Assembly (NCBI GenBank): GCA_020628065.1
Contig: JAHDFR010000012.1
Coordinates: 1 to 48,884 of the forward strand
Length of the DNA: 48,884 nucleotides
DNA from: Acidimicrobiales bacterium
GTDB taxonomy: Bacteria; Actinomycetota; Acidimicrobiia; Acidimicrobiales; SZUA-35
Reading direction: 5' to 3'
The notes below the pieces were generated by a model. It made no database searches. It saw only the letters and a program-made list of their open reading frames with translations, and was not told the origin of the DNA. The position numbers and the translations under genes are program-made. This document shows, one piece after another, positions 40,953-48,884 of the stretch (within the stretch, counting starts at the first letter, position 1; each line of letters begins with the position of its first letter).

Positions 40953-41870
40953 ATGACAACCGCCCGACGCGTCCGATTCAGCTATCCACCGGAGACCAGA
41001 CCTGTCTGGACTCCGCATCGGCCTGAGTTCTCCTGCGCCGCCAACAGCGTGTCCCTGCTGATGCCGGCCATCGAGCCCTATTTCGTCCGATCGGCCCGCC
41101 GCGCCCTGCCGGCCCTGAACGAATCTTTAAGAGCCGAGGCCGAGATCTACATCGAACAGGAGGCACAACACTTCGGGCAACACGTTGTCTTCAACCGCCT
41201 ACTGCTTGACCGCTACTCGTCGCTTGCCCGCTTGGAAGTGCTGTCCAAAAAGATCTACCGCGACCTTGAAGCCTCAAGGTCACTGGAATTCAGCCTGGCT
41301 TTTGCCGCTTCATCGGAAACTATGGCCTACTCAGCCGCCCGGTGGGCAGCCGCTCGACGACGGGAGCTGTTCAGCGATCCGGCCACCGATGAAACAGCGG
41401 CAACCCTCTTTCTTTGGCATTTGGCCGAAGAGGTGGAACACAAGTCTGTTGCTCACGACATCTACCGTGCCGCGGTTCGGCCCTCAGCCCGCTCCATGGC
41501 CTCCCCGAAGTTCGTCGCCGCCATGTTGCTGTCTTTGGCCCTGGTGGTCTTCTTCGTATTTGCCGGAACGTCGATCATGCTGTGGGCCGAACGTCGATTC
41601 TTCCACCCGCTGGCCTGGATACGTCTCATTCGATGGGTGATCCTGTTCTCCTTCGAGCTACTAACGAACCTCACGTTGAGCCTGCTCCCCGGCTTCCATC
41701 CTGCCGACTTCGCTGACCCGACGTTCTATGACGTCTGGCTTGACGAGTTCGACGCGGCATCCGGAACGATTCCGCTATGGAACACCGTTGATCAGGCCCC
41801 CGGAAGTCAGTACACCGGAAATCAGGGCAGTGTCGACCATGACGCCGGCAGTCAGTACACCGACCACTAG
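40953..41870 (+). CDS. Metal-dependent hydrolase-like protein (PF10118 type)
   Basis: 305 residues of the predicted metal-dependent hydrolase family PF10118. Helical ligand motifs IEQEAQHFGQH and WHLAEEVEHKSVAHDIY look like a di-metal four-helix site, reminiscent of ferritin-like enzymes. The hydrophobic stretch AAMLLSLALVVFFVFAGTSIML may be a membrane helix. ATG 40953 is taken as start, 9 nt after GATACT; TTG 40947 is an alternative. The C-terminus runs into a roughly 30-bp tandem repeat, giving the tail GSQYTGNQGSVDHDAGSQYTDH. Function not known. Confidence 0.7.
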   Translation: MTTARRVRFSYPPETRPVWTPHRPEFSCAANSVSLLMPAIEPYFVRSARRALPALNESLRAEAEIYIEQEAQHFGQHVVFNRLLLDRYSSLARLEVLSKKIYRDLEASRSLEFSLAFAASSETMAYSAARWAAARRRELFSDPATDETAATLFLWHLAEEVEHKSVAHDIYRAAVRPSARSMASPKFVAAMLLSLALVVFFVFAGTSIMLWAERRFFHPLAWIRLIRWVILFSFELLTNLTLSLLPGFHPADFADPTFYDVWLDEFDAASGTIPLWNTVDQAPGSQYTGNQGSVDHDAGSQYTDH

Positions 41871-41894
41871 GACGCCGGCAATAAGTGCACCGAC
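41799..41894. repeat. Roughly 30-bp repeats across the 3' end of the PF10118-type gene
   Basis: Three copies of a GCCGGCAGTCAGTACACCGA-like unit at 41799-41820, 41841-41866 and 41871-41894. The first two encode the tail GSQYT..; the third is beyond the stop, so the repeat spans the end of the gene. Confidence 0.75.
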
Positions 41895-41984
41895 ATAAGT
41901 ACAGGGCCGGCTGTCAACCTCGACCAGCGAGAGTAGATCTCACCGTCGATCGGTAGGCCGTCCGAATCACTGCTCATACAGATT

Positions 41985-43202
41985 TTGGGCAACGCTGCCG
42001 ATGCTCCGCCCGTGAATATTGCGGCGGATATTATCGATCATGGAGCGCGGCCACGACCTTTGGCCACCGCAACACCGACCAGGTCAGGCATCGTTCGTGA
42101 TCCGTTGACAGGACTCGGCGTCAAGAACGACTTCCAGCGGTTGGTCAACCAGCGACACATGGAACGAGAACGCTTCGGTGTCGTCATGATCCGTATCTCA
42201 TCGCTCGACCACATCAACAACACCCACGGCCTCACCACCGGGGACGACGTTCTTGAAGAAGTCGGGGACGCTCTTCACGAACTCCAATCCTCAGCCATCC
42301 GGGCCTACCGGATTGGCGGATCCACGTTCGCAACGGTGGTTGAGGGACTCCGGCTCAACGATCGCCACTGGGCCGATCAAGTCGTTGACGCCGCCGCCAG
42401 CGCTGGGGCCAGGATGGAGGCACCCACCCGGTTCCACGCCGGCGCAGCCGCCGGATACGGCGACACGGTGGTGGAGGTGGCCGAGCGTCAGCTGGCCGAC
42501 AGTCGAAGGGCCGACACCATGGCCTCGGTAGATCAGATGGGACGTCATCTGATCGCCGCGCCCAAGGACTGGGACATCGTTCCCGTCGTCGGATCAACAG
42601 CCAAATGGCGCTGGCTGCGACCCAGACGTACCGGCCCCGACCACGACGTGTGGGACCTGCTGAAAGACGTCGCCCAGCGCCTCAACGACGATTCGGCGGC
42701 ACGCTTCTCGGTACCGGGAAGCGACATCGCCCGCACCGACCGCTCGATCGCCCAGAGACTGTTTCCGTTCTTGGAGCGACACCGCATCTCTCCCAGGCGT
42801 CTGGCCTTCGAACTCAACGCTTCAATGTTCGATCCCCTGGTCACGGGCGATCAGCTGCAGCGGGCCACCCAGTTCGCCAGGGAGGCGACCGCAATTGGCG
42901 CCACCATCGTTGTGAACGAGTACGGCGGTCAGCCCAGCATCTGGAGCAGCCTTCCAACAGCTCACGTCAGCTACATCAAACCAAGTCGAGAGTTTCTCTT
43001 GAAGGCTGTGGCCGGTGAGGCCATGAGCCAGCCAATCGACATGTTGTCCCGGGCGTCCTCGGCGATGAACATCGAACTGATTTCCCCTTACCCGGTCAAA
43101 GCAACCGACGACAACGAAGCAACGAAGCCGCTGGCCACCAACATGGAGCTACTGGCCCTGGGGTTCTCCTACGTGGAACAGCCTGCCGACCAAGGAGCCT
43201 AG
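41985..43202 (+). CDS. Degenerate GGDEF-EAL protein
   Basis: 405 residues. The N-terminal part follows a GGDEF domain: DPLTGLGVKNDFQRLV, VVMIRISSLDHINNTHGLTTGDDVLEEVGDAL, then AYRIGGSTFATVVEG where the catalytic GG[DE]EF should be. The C-terminal part follows an EAL domain without its motifs: WDIVPVVGSTAKWRWLRPRR replaces the EAL region, FELNASMF the ELTE motif, and NEYGGQPSIW the DDFGTG loop. So neither c-di-GMP synthesis nor breakdown is expected; a sensor or binding role is possible. The start is uncertain: TTG 41985 (4 nt after CATACA) or GTG 42012. The stop lies inside dispersed-repeat copy B. Confidence 0.7.
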   Translation: MGNAADAPPVNIAADIIDHGARPRPLATATPTRSGIVRDPLTGLGVKNDFQRLVNQRHMERERFGVVMIRISSLDHINNTHGLTTGDDVLEEVGDALHELQSSAIRAYRIGGSTFATVVEGLRLNDRHWADQVVDAAASAGARMEAPTRFHAGAAAGYGDTVVEVAERQLADSRRADTMASVDQMGRHLIAAPKDWDIVPVVGSTAKWRWLRPRRTGPDHDVWDLLKDVAQRLNDDSAARFSVPGSDIARTDRSIAQRLFPFLERHRISPRRLAFELNASMFDPLVTGDQLQRATQFAREATAIGATIVVNEYGGQPSIWSSLPTAHVSYIKPSREFLLKAVAGEAMSQPIDMLSRASSAMNIELISPYPVKATDDNEATKPLATNMELLALGFSYVEQPADQGA

Positions 43203-43312
43203 CGAGTAGGCATTCAGCGCCAGCGGGCCCTTGCGATGAGGCCTTGGCCGAAGAGCCATTTGATGCTAGCCATTTGATGCTCAGGACGTGCGACTACTCA
43301 CGCAGGTCCTAG
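43191..43312 (+). repeat. Dispersed hairpin repeat, copy B
   Basis: Same orientation as copy A and alignable over its whole length, with an internal duplication of a 15-bp GCCATTTGATGCTA segment (43255-43281). The terminal hairpin is imperfect (AGGAC.TGCG/CGCA.GTCCT). It starts within the last codons of the GGDEF-EAL gene and runs into the region before the oxygenase gene. Confidence 0.8.
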
Positions 43313-43363
43313 GCGCCCGCATCGACAGCAGCGTTGGCCCCGTGACTATCCTCGAATACCACG

Positions 43364-44383
43364 ATGGCCTTCGACCCCAACAAGAAAGAGGCGGAGCTGC
43401 AGGCCGAGTCGGCCTCGTGGGATCTGTCCTCGATCGTCTCGGCCGATCCGGACGATGTACCTGTCATCGATGTCGGACCGTGGTTCAGTACGGGCGACGA
43501 AACTGAACTGAGGAAAGCGGCGGTGTCGCTGGCCGACGCCTTGCGCCGAGTCGGTTTCCATCAGCTGGTCGGTCACCAGCTTCCGCCAGAGTTGACAGCC
43601 GACATACTCGGTCAGACAAAGCGGTTCCATCAGCTCGAACAGTCTGTGAAGCAGTCAATTCCGATGGACGACCCAGACTGGCCGGTTGGCGGCGTTGGCT
43701 ATCTGCCCTATGGCGAACACAAGCTTCCAAAGCGGCCGACTCCCAACAGCAACGCCGCTTTCCTAATCAAACACGACGTCGGTGTCGATACCGATGCCAA
43801 CCAGTGGCTGAACGAGGAGGCGTTGCCCGGCTTCCGCCATGTCGTTGAACGCTACGCTTCGGCCATCTCCGATCTGGCCGCCCGGCTCCTCCCGCTATAC
43901 GCCGTAGCCCTCGATCTGACCCCGGATTTCTTCGAGCCGGCATTCACCGACCCGTTCTGGCGACTTCGAATGACGCACTATCCTCCGTCCGCCGACAACT
44001 CGGACGAGGAGGAAGAAGAGGAAACATTCGGCATCTCCCCCCACGTCGACACCACGTTCATAACCCTGTTGTTGACCGACGGTCCCGGGCTGGTCATTTA
44101 CAGTCACGAGCGGAGGCAATGGATTGAGGTGCCGGTCCTCCCCGATTCGTTCATCGTCAACTCCGGTGAACTTCTCCGCCAATGGTCGAACGACGTCGTC
44201 CTCAGCACTCGGCACTTCGCCCGCAACCCAACCGGCGGGGATCGCTACTCTGTGCCGTTCTTCTACAACGCCAACGCCGACTACCCGATGGAGTGCCTGC
44301 CATCATGTCACGGCCCGGACAATCCGCCCAGGTACCCGACCATCTCCTACCGTCAAAGCCAGGGTGTGGTGCAGGGCGAGTGA
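43364..44383 (+). CDS. 2-oxoglutarate/Fe(II) oxygenase, isopenicillin N synthase family
   Basis: 339 residues. The iron triad HxD...H appears as SPHVDTTFITLL and STRHF, and RYS (GGDRYSVPFF) gives the 2-oxoglutarate-binding Arg. PVIDVGPWFSTGDETELRKAAVSLADALRRVGFHQLVGH is the family opening. An acidic run (DEEEEEE) lies just before the HxD. The substrate is not readable. Its stop overlaps the start of the sarcosine-oxidase-like gene, so they act together, with the oxidase perhaps handling the amine product. Confidence 0.88.
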   Translation: MAFDPNKKEAELQAESASWDLSSIVSADPDDVPVIDVGPWFSTGDETELRKAAVSLADALRRVGFHQLVGHQLPPELTADILGQTKRFHQLEQSVKQSIPMDDPDWPVGGVGYLPYGEHKLPKRPTPNSNAAFLIKHDVGVDTDANQWLNEEALPGFRHVVERYASAISDLAARLLPLYAVALDLTPDFFEPAFTDPFWRLRMTHYPPSADNSDEEEEEETFGISPHVDTTFITLLLTDGPGLVIYSHERRQWIEVPVLPDSFIVNSGELLRQWSNDVVLSTRHFARNPTGGDRYSVPFFYNANADYPMECLPSCHGPDNPPRYPTISYRQSQGVVQGE

Positions 44384-45591
44384 CCGGAAGCCGAGAAACG
44401 TACGGCAGCACCCCGACCGATGCTGCCGACACCAGCGCCGACCTGATCGTCGTCGGGCTCGGGGCGATGGGAGCAGCTGTGGCCTATCACGCTCAACGCC
44501 TCGGAATTTCCGTCATCGGCCTGGATCGCCACAACCCGCCCCATCAGTTCGGGTCGACCCAAGCTGAAACCAGGATCACCCGATTGGCCGTCGGCGAGGG
44601 GCCACAGTATCTGCCGTTTGTTCGCCGCAGTCACCAGCTGTGGCAAGATCTGGAGCAAGTTTGCGACACCCCGCTGCTTTTGCAGTCCGGTGGTTTGATC
44701 GTCACAGAACAGGAACCGGTTGTAGGTCAGCGTTGGGAGGACTTTGTCACCGCCACCGGCAGGGTGGCGGACGGCGCCGGCATTGACTTCAGCGTGCTCT
44801 CACCGCCGGAAGTGGAGCGGTTGTGTCCTCGTCTCCGGGGCTACGAAGACAAGAAGGTGGGATATGAACCAACCGCCGGTCTGGTCATGGCCGAGCGGGC
44901 GGTGGCGGTCCAACTTCAACGGGCGGCCGCCTCCGGCGCCACCATCAACACCTATGAGACGGTGCTGGCCGTCACCCCCGGCCCGGCCGGGGTGGAGGTG
45001 ATCACCGACCGAGCACGCTACCAGGCGGACCATGTGGTTCTCGCCGCCGGTCCGTGGATGAGCGAGCTCATCGCTTCGGAACACGCAACGATGCTTTCCG
45101 TGACCCGTCAGGTGGTCTACTGGTTCGAGGTGGACGACCTCGAGGCCACCGGAACCGATGTCATGCCATTTGTCATGTGGGTTGGTGACACCGACGAACA
45201 GTACGTCGGCATTTTCCCCACTCCTCCCGGCGCCACGCCGGGCCTCAAGATTCTGGGAGAGCAATTTCTGGAGACAACCGATCCCCATTCGGTTGACCGC
45301 GTCGTCTCAGCTGAAGAGGTCGAGCGTTTTCACAGCCAGCTGGTTGTACCCAAGATGAGCGGTGTCCAACCTCGATGCGTCAAGACGGCGGTGTGCCTCT
45401 ACACCAACACGCCGGACGATCACTTCATCGTCGACCACGGGCTGGATTCAGATCGGGTGATCATGATGTCGCCGTGCAGCGGTCACGGTTTCAAGCACTC
45501 GGCCGCCCTGGGCGAAGCGGTGGCTGAGACCATCGCCACCGGCCGGTCAAGCCTCGACCTCTCCCCGTTCCGGCTCGACCGGCTGCTGTAG
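44380..45591 (+). CDS. Monomeric sarcosine oxidase/N-methyltryptophan oxidase-like flavoprotein
   Basis: 403 residues. The FAD motif ADLIVVGLGAMGAAVAYHAQRLG opens the protein, then QFGSTQAETRITRLA (family pattern GSSHG-TRI-R). KTAVCLYTNTPDDHFIVDHG carries the Cys that holds FAD covalently in these enzymes, and PCSGHGFKHSAALGEAVAE is the closing signature. It would oxidise an N-methyl amino acid or related amine with O2, giving peroxide. GTG 44380 overlaps the oxygenase stop (GTGA). Open frame to 44182 is antisense-like and not real. Confidence 0.88.
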   Translation: MTGSRETYGSTPTDAADTSADLIVVGLGAMGAAVAYHAQRLGISVIGLDRHNPPHQFGSTQAETRITRLAVGEGPQYLPFVRRSHQLWQDLEQVCDTPLLLQSGGLIVTEQEPVVGQRWEDFVTATGRVADGAGIDFSVLSPPEVERLCPRLRGYEDKKVGYEPTAGLVMAERAVAVQLQRAAASGATINTYETVLAVTPGPAGVEVITDRARYQADHVVLAAGPWMSELIASEHATMLSVTRQVVYWFEVDDLEATGTDVMPFVMWVGDTDEQYVGIFPTPPGATPGLKILGEQFLETTDPHSVDRVVSAEEVERFHSQLVVPKMSGVQPRCVKTAVCLYTNTPDDHFIVDHGLDSDRVIMMSPCSGHGFKHSAALGEAVAETIATGRSSLDLSPFRLDRLL

Positions 45592-45661
45592 CCGACGGTA
45601 ACCCGCCACCGTCCTGAAACTCGATACCCGACAATCTCTTTCCTGTACCGTTGGGCCATCT

Positions 45662-48184
45662 ATGTTCAGCACGCCTCGGTCCGCGCCAATCCATCGTCTG
45701 GAAGACCCCGACTTGTTGACCGGTCGGAGTCGCTTCATCGCCGATCTCACCGAAGCCGATCTCGGGCTCGACCAACCGTTCGCTCACGCCGCCTTTGTTC
45801 GCTCCCCCATTGGCCATGGCCGTCTAGTTACCGTCGACTGTTCAGCCGCCCGTTCGGCTCACGGGGTACACGCGGTGTTCACGGTCGACGATCTCGACGT
45901 GGCTCCGAGCCATCCGTGGAGTCCGGCGCTGTCTCCCGGCTTCACCCAGCCGTTGTTGGCCAATGGCGTGGTCCGATTCGTTGGCGAGCCGATCGCCGTT
46001 GTTCTGGCCGCCAGCGAGGCCGAGGCCATCGACGCCGCCGAGCTGGTGGAGATCGATGTTGCCCCTCTCGACGTCGTTGTCGACCCGCGAGCAGCGGCCA
46101 CAACCGAGATCCTGTTGTTCGACGTTGGCACCGCCGTCGGGACGGCAGGTCGGGCGGCGGCGGGCGAGCCCGGCTGGAGCAACGTGGTCGACCGTATCGA
46201 CTGGGAGGTGCACGGTCACGACGGCGATCGGGAGAGCCTTTTCGCCGGCTGCGACACCGTGGTGGAGCACACCCTTGAGGTGCCGAGACAGGCGGCCGCC
46301 CCCATCGAACCACGCGGCCTGATCACCTGGTGGAGCCCATCGGCTCCGGCGTCGGCGCTCGGGTCGGAGCCGGCATCAGGGTCTGAGTCAGGGTCGGGGC
46401 CAGAGTCGGAGTCGAAGTACGAGCTTCACGCCCGGGCAACCACGCAACGACCACATGGATACCGCGACCAGTTGGCTGCGCTCCTCGACATGGCACCGGA
46501 ACGAATTCATGTGACCTGCCCTCACGTGGGCGGCGGGTTCGGCGGCAAGCCAAGCCGGGGAGCCGAAGAGCATCTTCTGCCGGTGGTGGCTGGCCTTGCG
46601 GGTCGCCCGGTGAGATGGGTGGAGAGTCGCTCCGACAACCTGACGGCCTCAAATCACGCTCGAGCCGAAGGATTTGTCATCCGTATCGGCGGGGACCGTG
46701 CGGGCCGGATCCATGCCGTTGACGTTGACATGGTTAAAGACGCCGGCGCCTATCCGACGTCTTGCGCCATGTTGCCGGCCGCCTATACCAGAGACAATCT
46801 CAGCGGCTGCTACGCCGTCAAGCGCTTGGCCTTCTCCTCGGTTTCCGCCGCCACCAATACCGCACCGACCTCGGCCTACCGCGGAGCTGGGCGGGCACCA
46901 TACATCGCCGCCCTTGAGTCGGCTGTCGACGCCTTTGCCTCCGCCATCAACAAAGACCCAGCCGACGTTCGTCGCCTCAACCTGATTCCGGCATCGGCCA
47001 TGCCGTGGACCACGCCGGTCGGGGCGATCTATGACGAGGCCGACTACCCAGCCGATCTGGAAGCGGCATTGAACGCAATCGGCTACGAGCAGTGGCGGGT
47101 CCGCCAAGCCGATCGACTTGGCGGAGGGGTGAATCAACCGGTGCTCGGTATCGGAGTTGCGTGCTACAACCACAAGACCGGCAGTGCCGGCGGTGAGGAG
47201 GCTCTGGTGTCGATTACCGCCGACGGTGGGGCCCGGGTTGTCACCGGCAGCACCGATCAAGGCCACGGCCACCGGACCGCTTGGACCCAGATCATCACGT
47301 CCCGTCTCGGCATTCCCGCCGATCAGGTGGAGGTGGTTGAAGGTTCCTCCGATGCCATCTCCTCCGGCCAGGGGGCGATCGGATCGCGGTCGATTCAAAC
47401 GGCCGGTGCGGCCATCCACAACAGCTGCGATGAACTGATCGAGCGCTCCCGGGTTCTGGCCGCCGCCGAGCTTGAAGCCTCGGCAGCCGACATCGTCTTC
47501 ACTCCGACACTTTCATCCGAGATCGGAGGTGGCGGCGCCGACACAGATTTGGAGAAACTCCCCTCCGGGAGCATCGACTCCGAGACAATCGGAGGCCGGT
47601 TCCACGTCGTCGGAACCCCGGCACGGTTCGTCGAGTGGCAGGAGGTGGCCGCCAGAGCGGTGGCGACCGACGTTGACTTAACCTGCGGTGACCTTCACGA
47701 ACCGGAGCATGTTTCGTATCCGTCGGGATCCCACGTCGCCGTTGTTGAACTCGACGTCGAGACAGGCAGGATCCAGCTTGCGGCGTTCGCGGCGTCGGAC
47801 GACGTCGGGGTACGGCTGAACCCCACCATCGTTGACGGCCAGTTGCATGGAGGCATCGTGGCCGGAATCGGCCAAGCGTTGGGTGAACAGATGGTGTACG
47901 ACACTGACGGCAACCTGCTCACCGGCACGTTCGCCTCCTACCAGATACCGACAGCCGACGAGGTTCCGATGCTGCAGCTGGTCGGCACCGAAGGCAGGTC
48001 AAGTTTCCACGCCTACGGCTACAAGGGAGTCGGAGAGTCGGGCACGATCGGAGCGATTCCGGCGGTCCTCAACGCCGTGAATGACGCGCTTAGATCCATA
48101 GGAGCCCGACCTGTGGGCCTGCCGTGCACGCCGGAGACGGTCTGGCGATCCGCCTGTGAAGCCACGGGTTCGTCCGGCATGTAG
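45662..48184 (+). CDS. Molybdopterin-binding large subunit, xanthine dehydrogenase/CoxL family
   Basis: 840 residues. Molybdenum hydroxylase catalytic subunit: HVGGGFGGKPSRGAEEHL (about 292), AYRGAGRAPYIAALE (about 405; the CODH form I motif AYXCSFR is absent, so it is not a true CO dehydrogenase), GQGAIGSRSIQTAG, and the catalytic Glu in GVGESGTIGA (about 789). The FeS and FAD subunits that normally accompany it are not adjacent. An insertion at about 220-255 is Ser/Glu/Gly-rich from a GGGTCNGAG repeat. Purine, aldehyde or another N-heterocycle is a possible substrate. Confidence 0.88.
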   Translation: MFSTPRSAPIHRLEDPDLLTGRSRFIADLTEADLGLDQPFAHAAFVRSPIGHGRLVTVDCSAARSAHGVHAVFTVDDLDVAPSHPWSPALSPGFTQPLLANGVVRFVGEPIAVVLAASEAEAIDAAELVEIDVAPLDVVVDPRAAATTEILLFDVGTAVGTAGRAAAGEPGWSNVVDRIDWEVHGHDGDRESLFAGCDTVVEHTLEVPRQAAAPIEPRGLITWWSPSAPASALGSEPASGSESGSGPESESKYELHARATTQRPHGYRDQLAALLDMAPERIHVTCPHVGGGFGGKPSRGAEEHLLPVVAGLAGRPVRWVESRSDNLTASNHARAEGFVIRIGGDRAGRIHAVDVDMVKDAGAYPTSCAMLPAAYTRDNLSGCYAVKRLAFSSVSAATNTAPTSAYRGAGRAPYIAALESAVDAFASAINKDPADVRRLNLIPASAMPWTTPVGAIYDEADYPADLEAALNAIGYEQWRVRQADRLGGGVNQPVLGIGVACYNHKTGSAGGEEALVSITADGGARVVTGSTDQGHGHRTAWTQIITSRLGIPADQVEVVEGSSDAISSGQGAIGSRSIQTAGAAIHNSCDELIERSRVLAAAELEASAADIVFTPTLSSEIGGGGADTDLEKLPSGSIDSETIGGRFHVVGTPARFVEWQEVAARAVATDVDLTCGDLHEPEHVSYPSGSHVAVVELDVETGRIQLAAFAASDDVGVRLNPTIVDGQLHGGIVAGIGQALGEQMVYDTDGNLLTGTFASYQIPTADEVPMLQLVGTEGRSSFHAYGYKGVGESGTIGAIPAVLNAVNDALRSIGARPVGLPCTPETVWRSACEATGSSGM
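46340..46418. repeat. GGGTCNGAG-type simple repeat in the molybdopterin subunit gene
   Basis: Loose hexamer/9-mer units give a Ser/Glu/Gly/Pro stretch inside the protein, an insertion relative to the family. Confidence 0.65.
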
Positions 48185-48236
48185 CCACCCGGACACCAGG
48201 GCTGACCAGAATTGACGCCACGACCGGCCCATCCGG

Positions 48237-48884
48237 TCAACGCCCGGTTTCGGGACGAGCCCCCATCACGGCTGGTACCCGATCACCCGTCAACCGGCCT
48301 GACCCATCGGCCAAGGTTGCCAGGACCTCAACTGCCGCTCCGTCGGGGACGCCCGTCGTATCCCAATAGACCCGGTATGGCGGAGCATCGTCGACACCGA
48401 CAACAACCGGGGCTTCTCCATCGACGGCAACGGCGAAGGTCACCTCGCCGTAGACCACATCTTCGCCGACCTCGGCTTGCAGTCGGTACCGAGGTGTCGG
48501 AATGACCTGCCCGGATTCGGGTCGGACAACAGCCACCTGAGCGACCTCGTTTGGCGTGGCGAGAGGCTGTTCCGCTCGAAGAACAACGGTTGACAGCGGC
48601 GGCATCTCAACCAGAATCTCGCCCTCGGCATCAGCCGCAACCGACATGTCGACCCCATAGACCGAAGTGAACGTCGTGGAGCGACTTAACGTGTCGAATC
48701 TGGCCGGCACGGTAAGCGACCCGTTGGCATTGGTGACAATCACGTACTCGATCCGGGCCGAACGATCGACTCGGGAGAAGGCCAGAACAGGACCTTCCGC
48801 ATGGCGGGTCACCTGTGCTCCGACCGTCAGTGCCGGGTGATCAGCCCGAAGCCGGTTGAGCTTCTCAATGTGTTTGTACAACGG
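48237..48884 (-). CDS. Alpha-amylase-family protein, C-terminal part
   Basis: At least 216 residues, N-terminus beyond the window. It begins PLYKHIEKLNRLRADHPALTVGAQ, the last helix of a GH13 barrel (LRxxHPAL), then a beta-sandwich domain (VLAFSRVDRSARIEYVIVTNANGSLTV...PPLSTVVLRAE) and a second Ig-like domain to the stop (VPDGAAVEVLATLADGSG). So it is an alpha-glucan enzyme, probably a secreted or cell-surface amylase. The frame is open to the last base, and the catalytic residues lie outside. Confidence 0.75.
   Translation of the reverse strand, partial: PLYKHIEKLNRLRADHPALTVGAQVTRHAEGPVLAFSRVDRSARIEYVIVTNANGSLTVPARFDTLSRSTTFTSVYGVDMSVAADAEGEILVEMPPLSTVVLRAEQPLATPNEVAQVAVVRPESGQVIPTPRYRLQAEVGEDVVYGEVTFAVAVDGEAPVVVGVDDAPPYRVYWDTTGVPDGAAVEVLATLADGSGRLTGDRVPAVMGARPETGR

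Noticed and set aside
45662-48184. Aerobic CO dehydrogenase large subunit (CoxL form I)
   Set aside because: The active-site loop is AYRGAGR, not AYXCSFR, and no coxS/coxM neighbours are present.
1-48884. CRISPR array, prophage, toxin-antitoxin or defence island
   Set aside because: No regularly spaced repeats, phage genes, recombinases or defence-type nucleases were seen; most genes are housekeeping or metabolic.

Overview
The window is a high-GC, gene-dense stretch of chromosome of actinobacterial character. I favour an Acidimicrobiia-like member of the Actinomycetota. Reasons: GTG, ATG and occasional TTG starts are mixed; there is a CofC-type F420 biosynthesis gene; there is an imuA'-imuB mutasome behind a mycobacterial-type LexA box; and many genes have a TANNNT -10 hexamer only 6-8 nt before the start codon, meaning leaderless mRNAs. 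I cannot fix genus or species by reading alone. About 50 protein genes fill the window. I saw no tRNA, rRNA, CRISPR array, prophage or complete insertion sequence. The first gene (MTA/SAH nucleosidase) and the last (alpha-amylase-family C-terminus) are cut by the window edges.

Layout. 1-7.2 kb: nucleosidase, double-ACT protein, haem-dependent N-demethylase, then larE-larB-larC (nickel-pincer nucleotide synthesis, overlapping genes), a MarR regulator and a zinc alcohol dehydrogenase. 7.3-12.8 kb: MFS exporter coupled to a sucrase/ferredoxin-like protein, imuB and imuA' (SOS mutagenesis), thpR. 12.9-15.6 kb: glucuronokinase-like GHMP kinase, small Nfu-N-like protein, PLP aminotransferase. 15.8-22.1 kb: two paralogous membrane-anchored beta-helix proteins on either side of antisense rnhB, then a glycosidase-like protein coupled to gpsA. 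23.3-27.5 kb: cofC, PIG-L deacetylase and a split TPP enzyme as an operon, then an acidic protein, a Nudix hydrolase and an unknown protein.

27.5-35.1 kb: a Tat-exported amidohydrolase with altered metal ligands, then purine/pyrimidine genes (purK, upp, cdd, add) with a CoA-transferase and a HAD phosphatase. 35.1-41.9 kb: YqgE/AlgH, SEC-C methionine aminopeptidase, TSUP permease, membrane protein, alpha/beta hydrolase, two CrcB fluoride-channel subunits, small lipoprotein, PF10118-type metal hydrolase. 42-48.9 kb: degenerate GGDEF-EAL protein, 2OG-Fe(II) oxygenase coupled to a sarcosine-oxidase-like flavoprotein, a lone molybdopterin hydroxylase large subunit, and the amylase fragment.

The best leads are the uniform leaderless promoter architecture (about 22 genes), a LexA-controlled leaderless imuA'-imuB cassette, a nickel-pincer operon with no client enzyme nearby, the paired beta-helix proteins with a CDDC motif beside the membrane, a two-copy dispersed hairpin repeat (39672-39781 and 43191-43312), and repeated short tandem-unit expansion inside genes, twice with a 15-bp unit.
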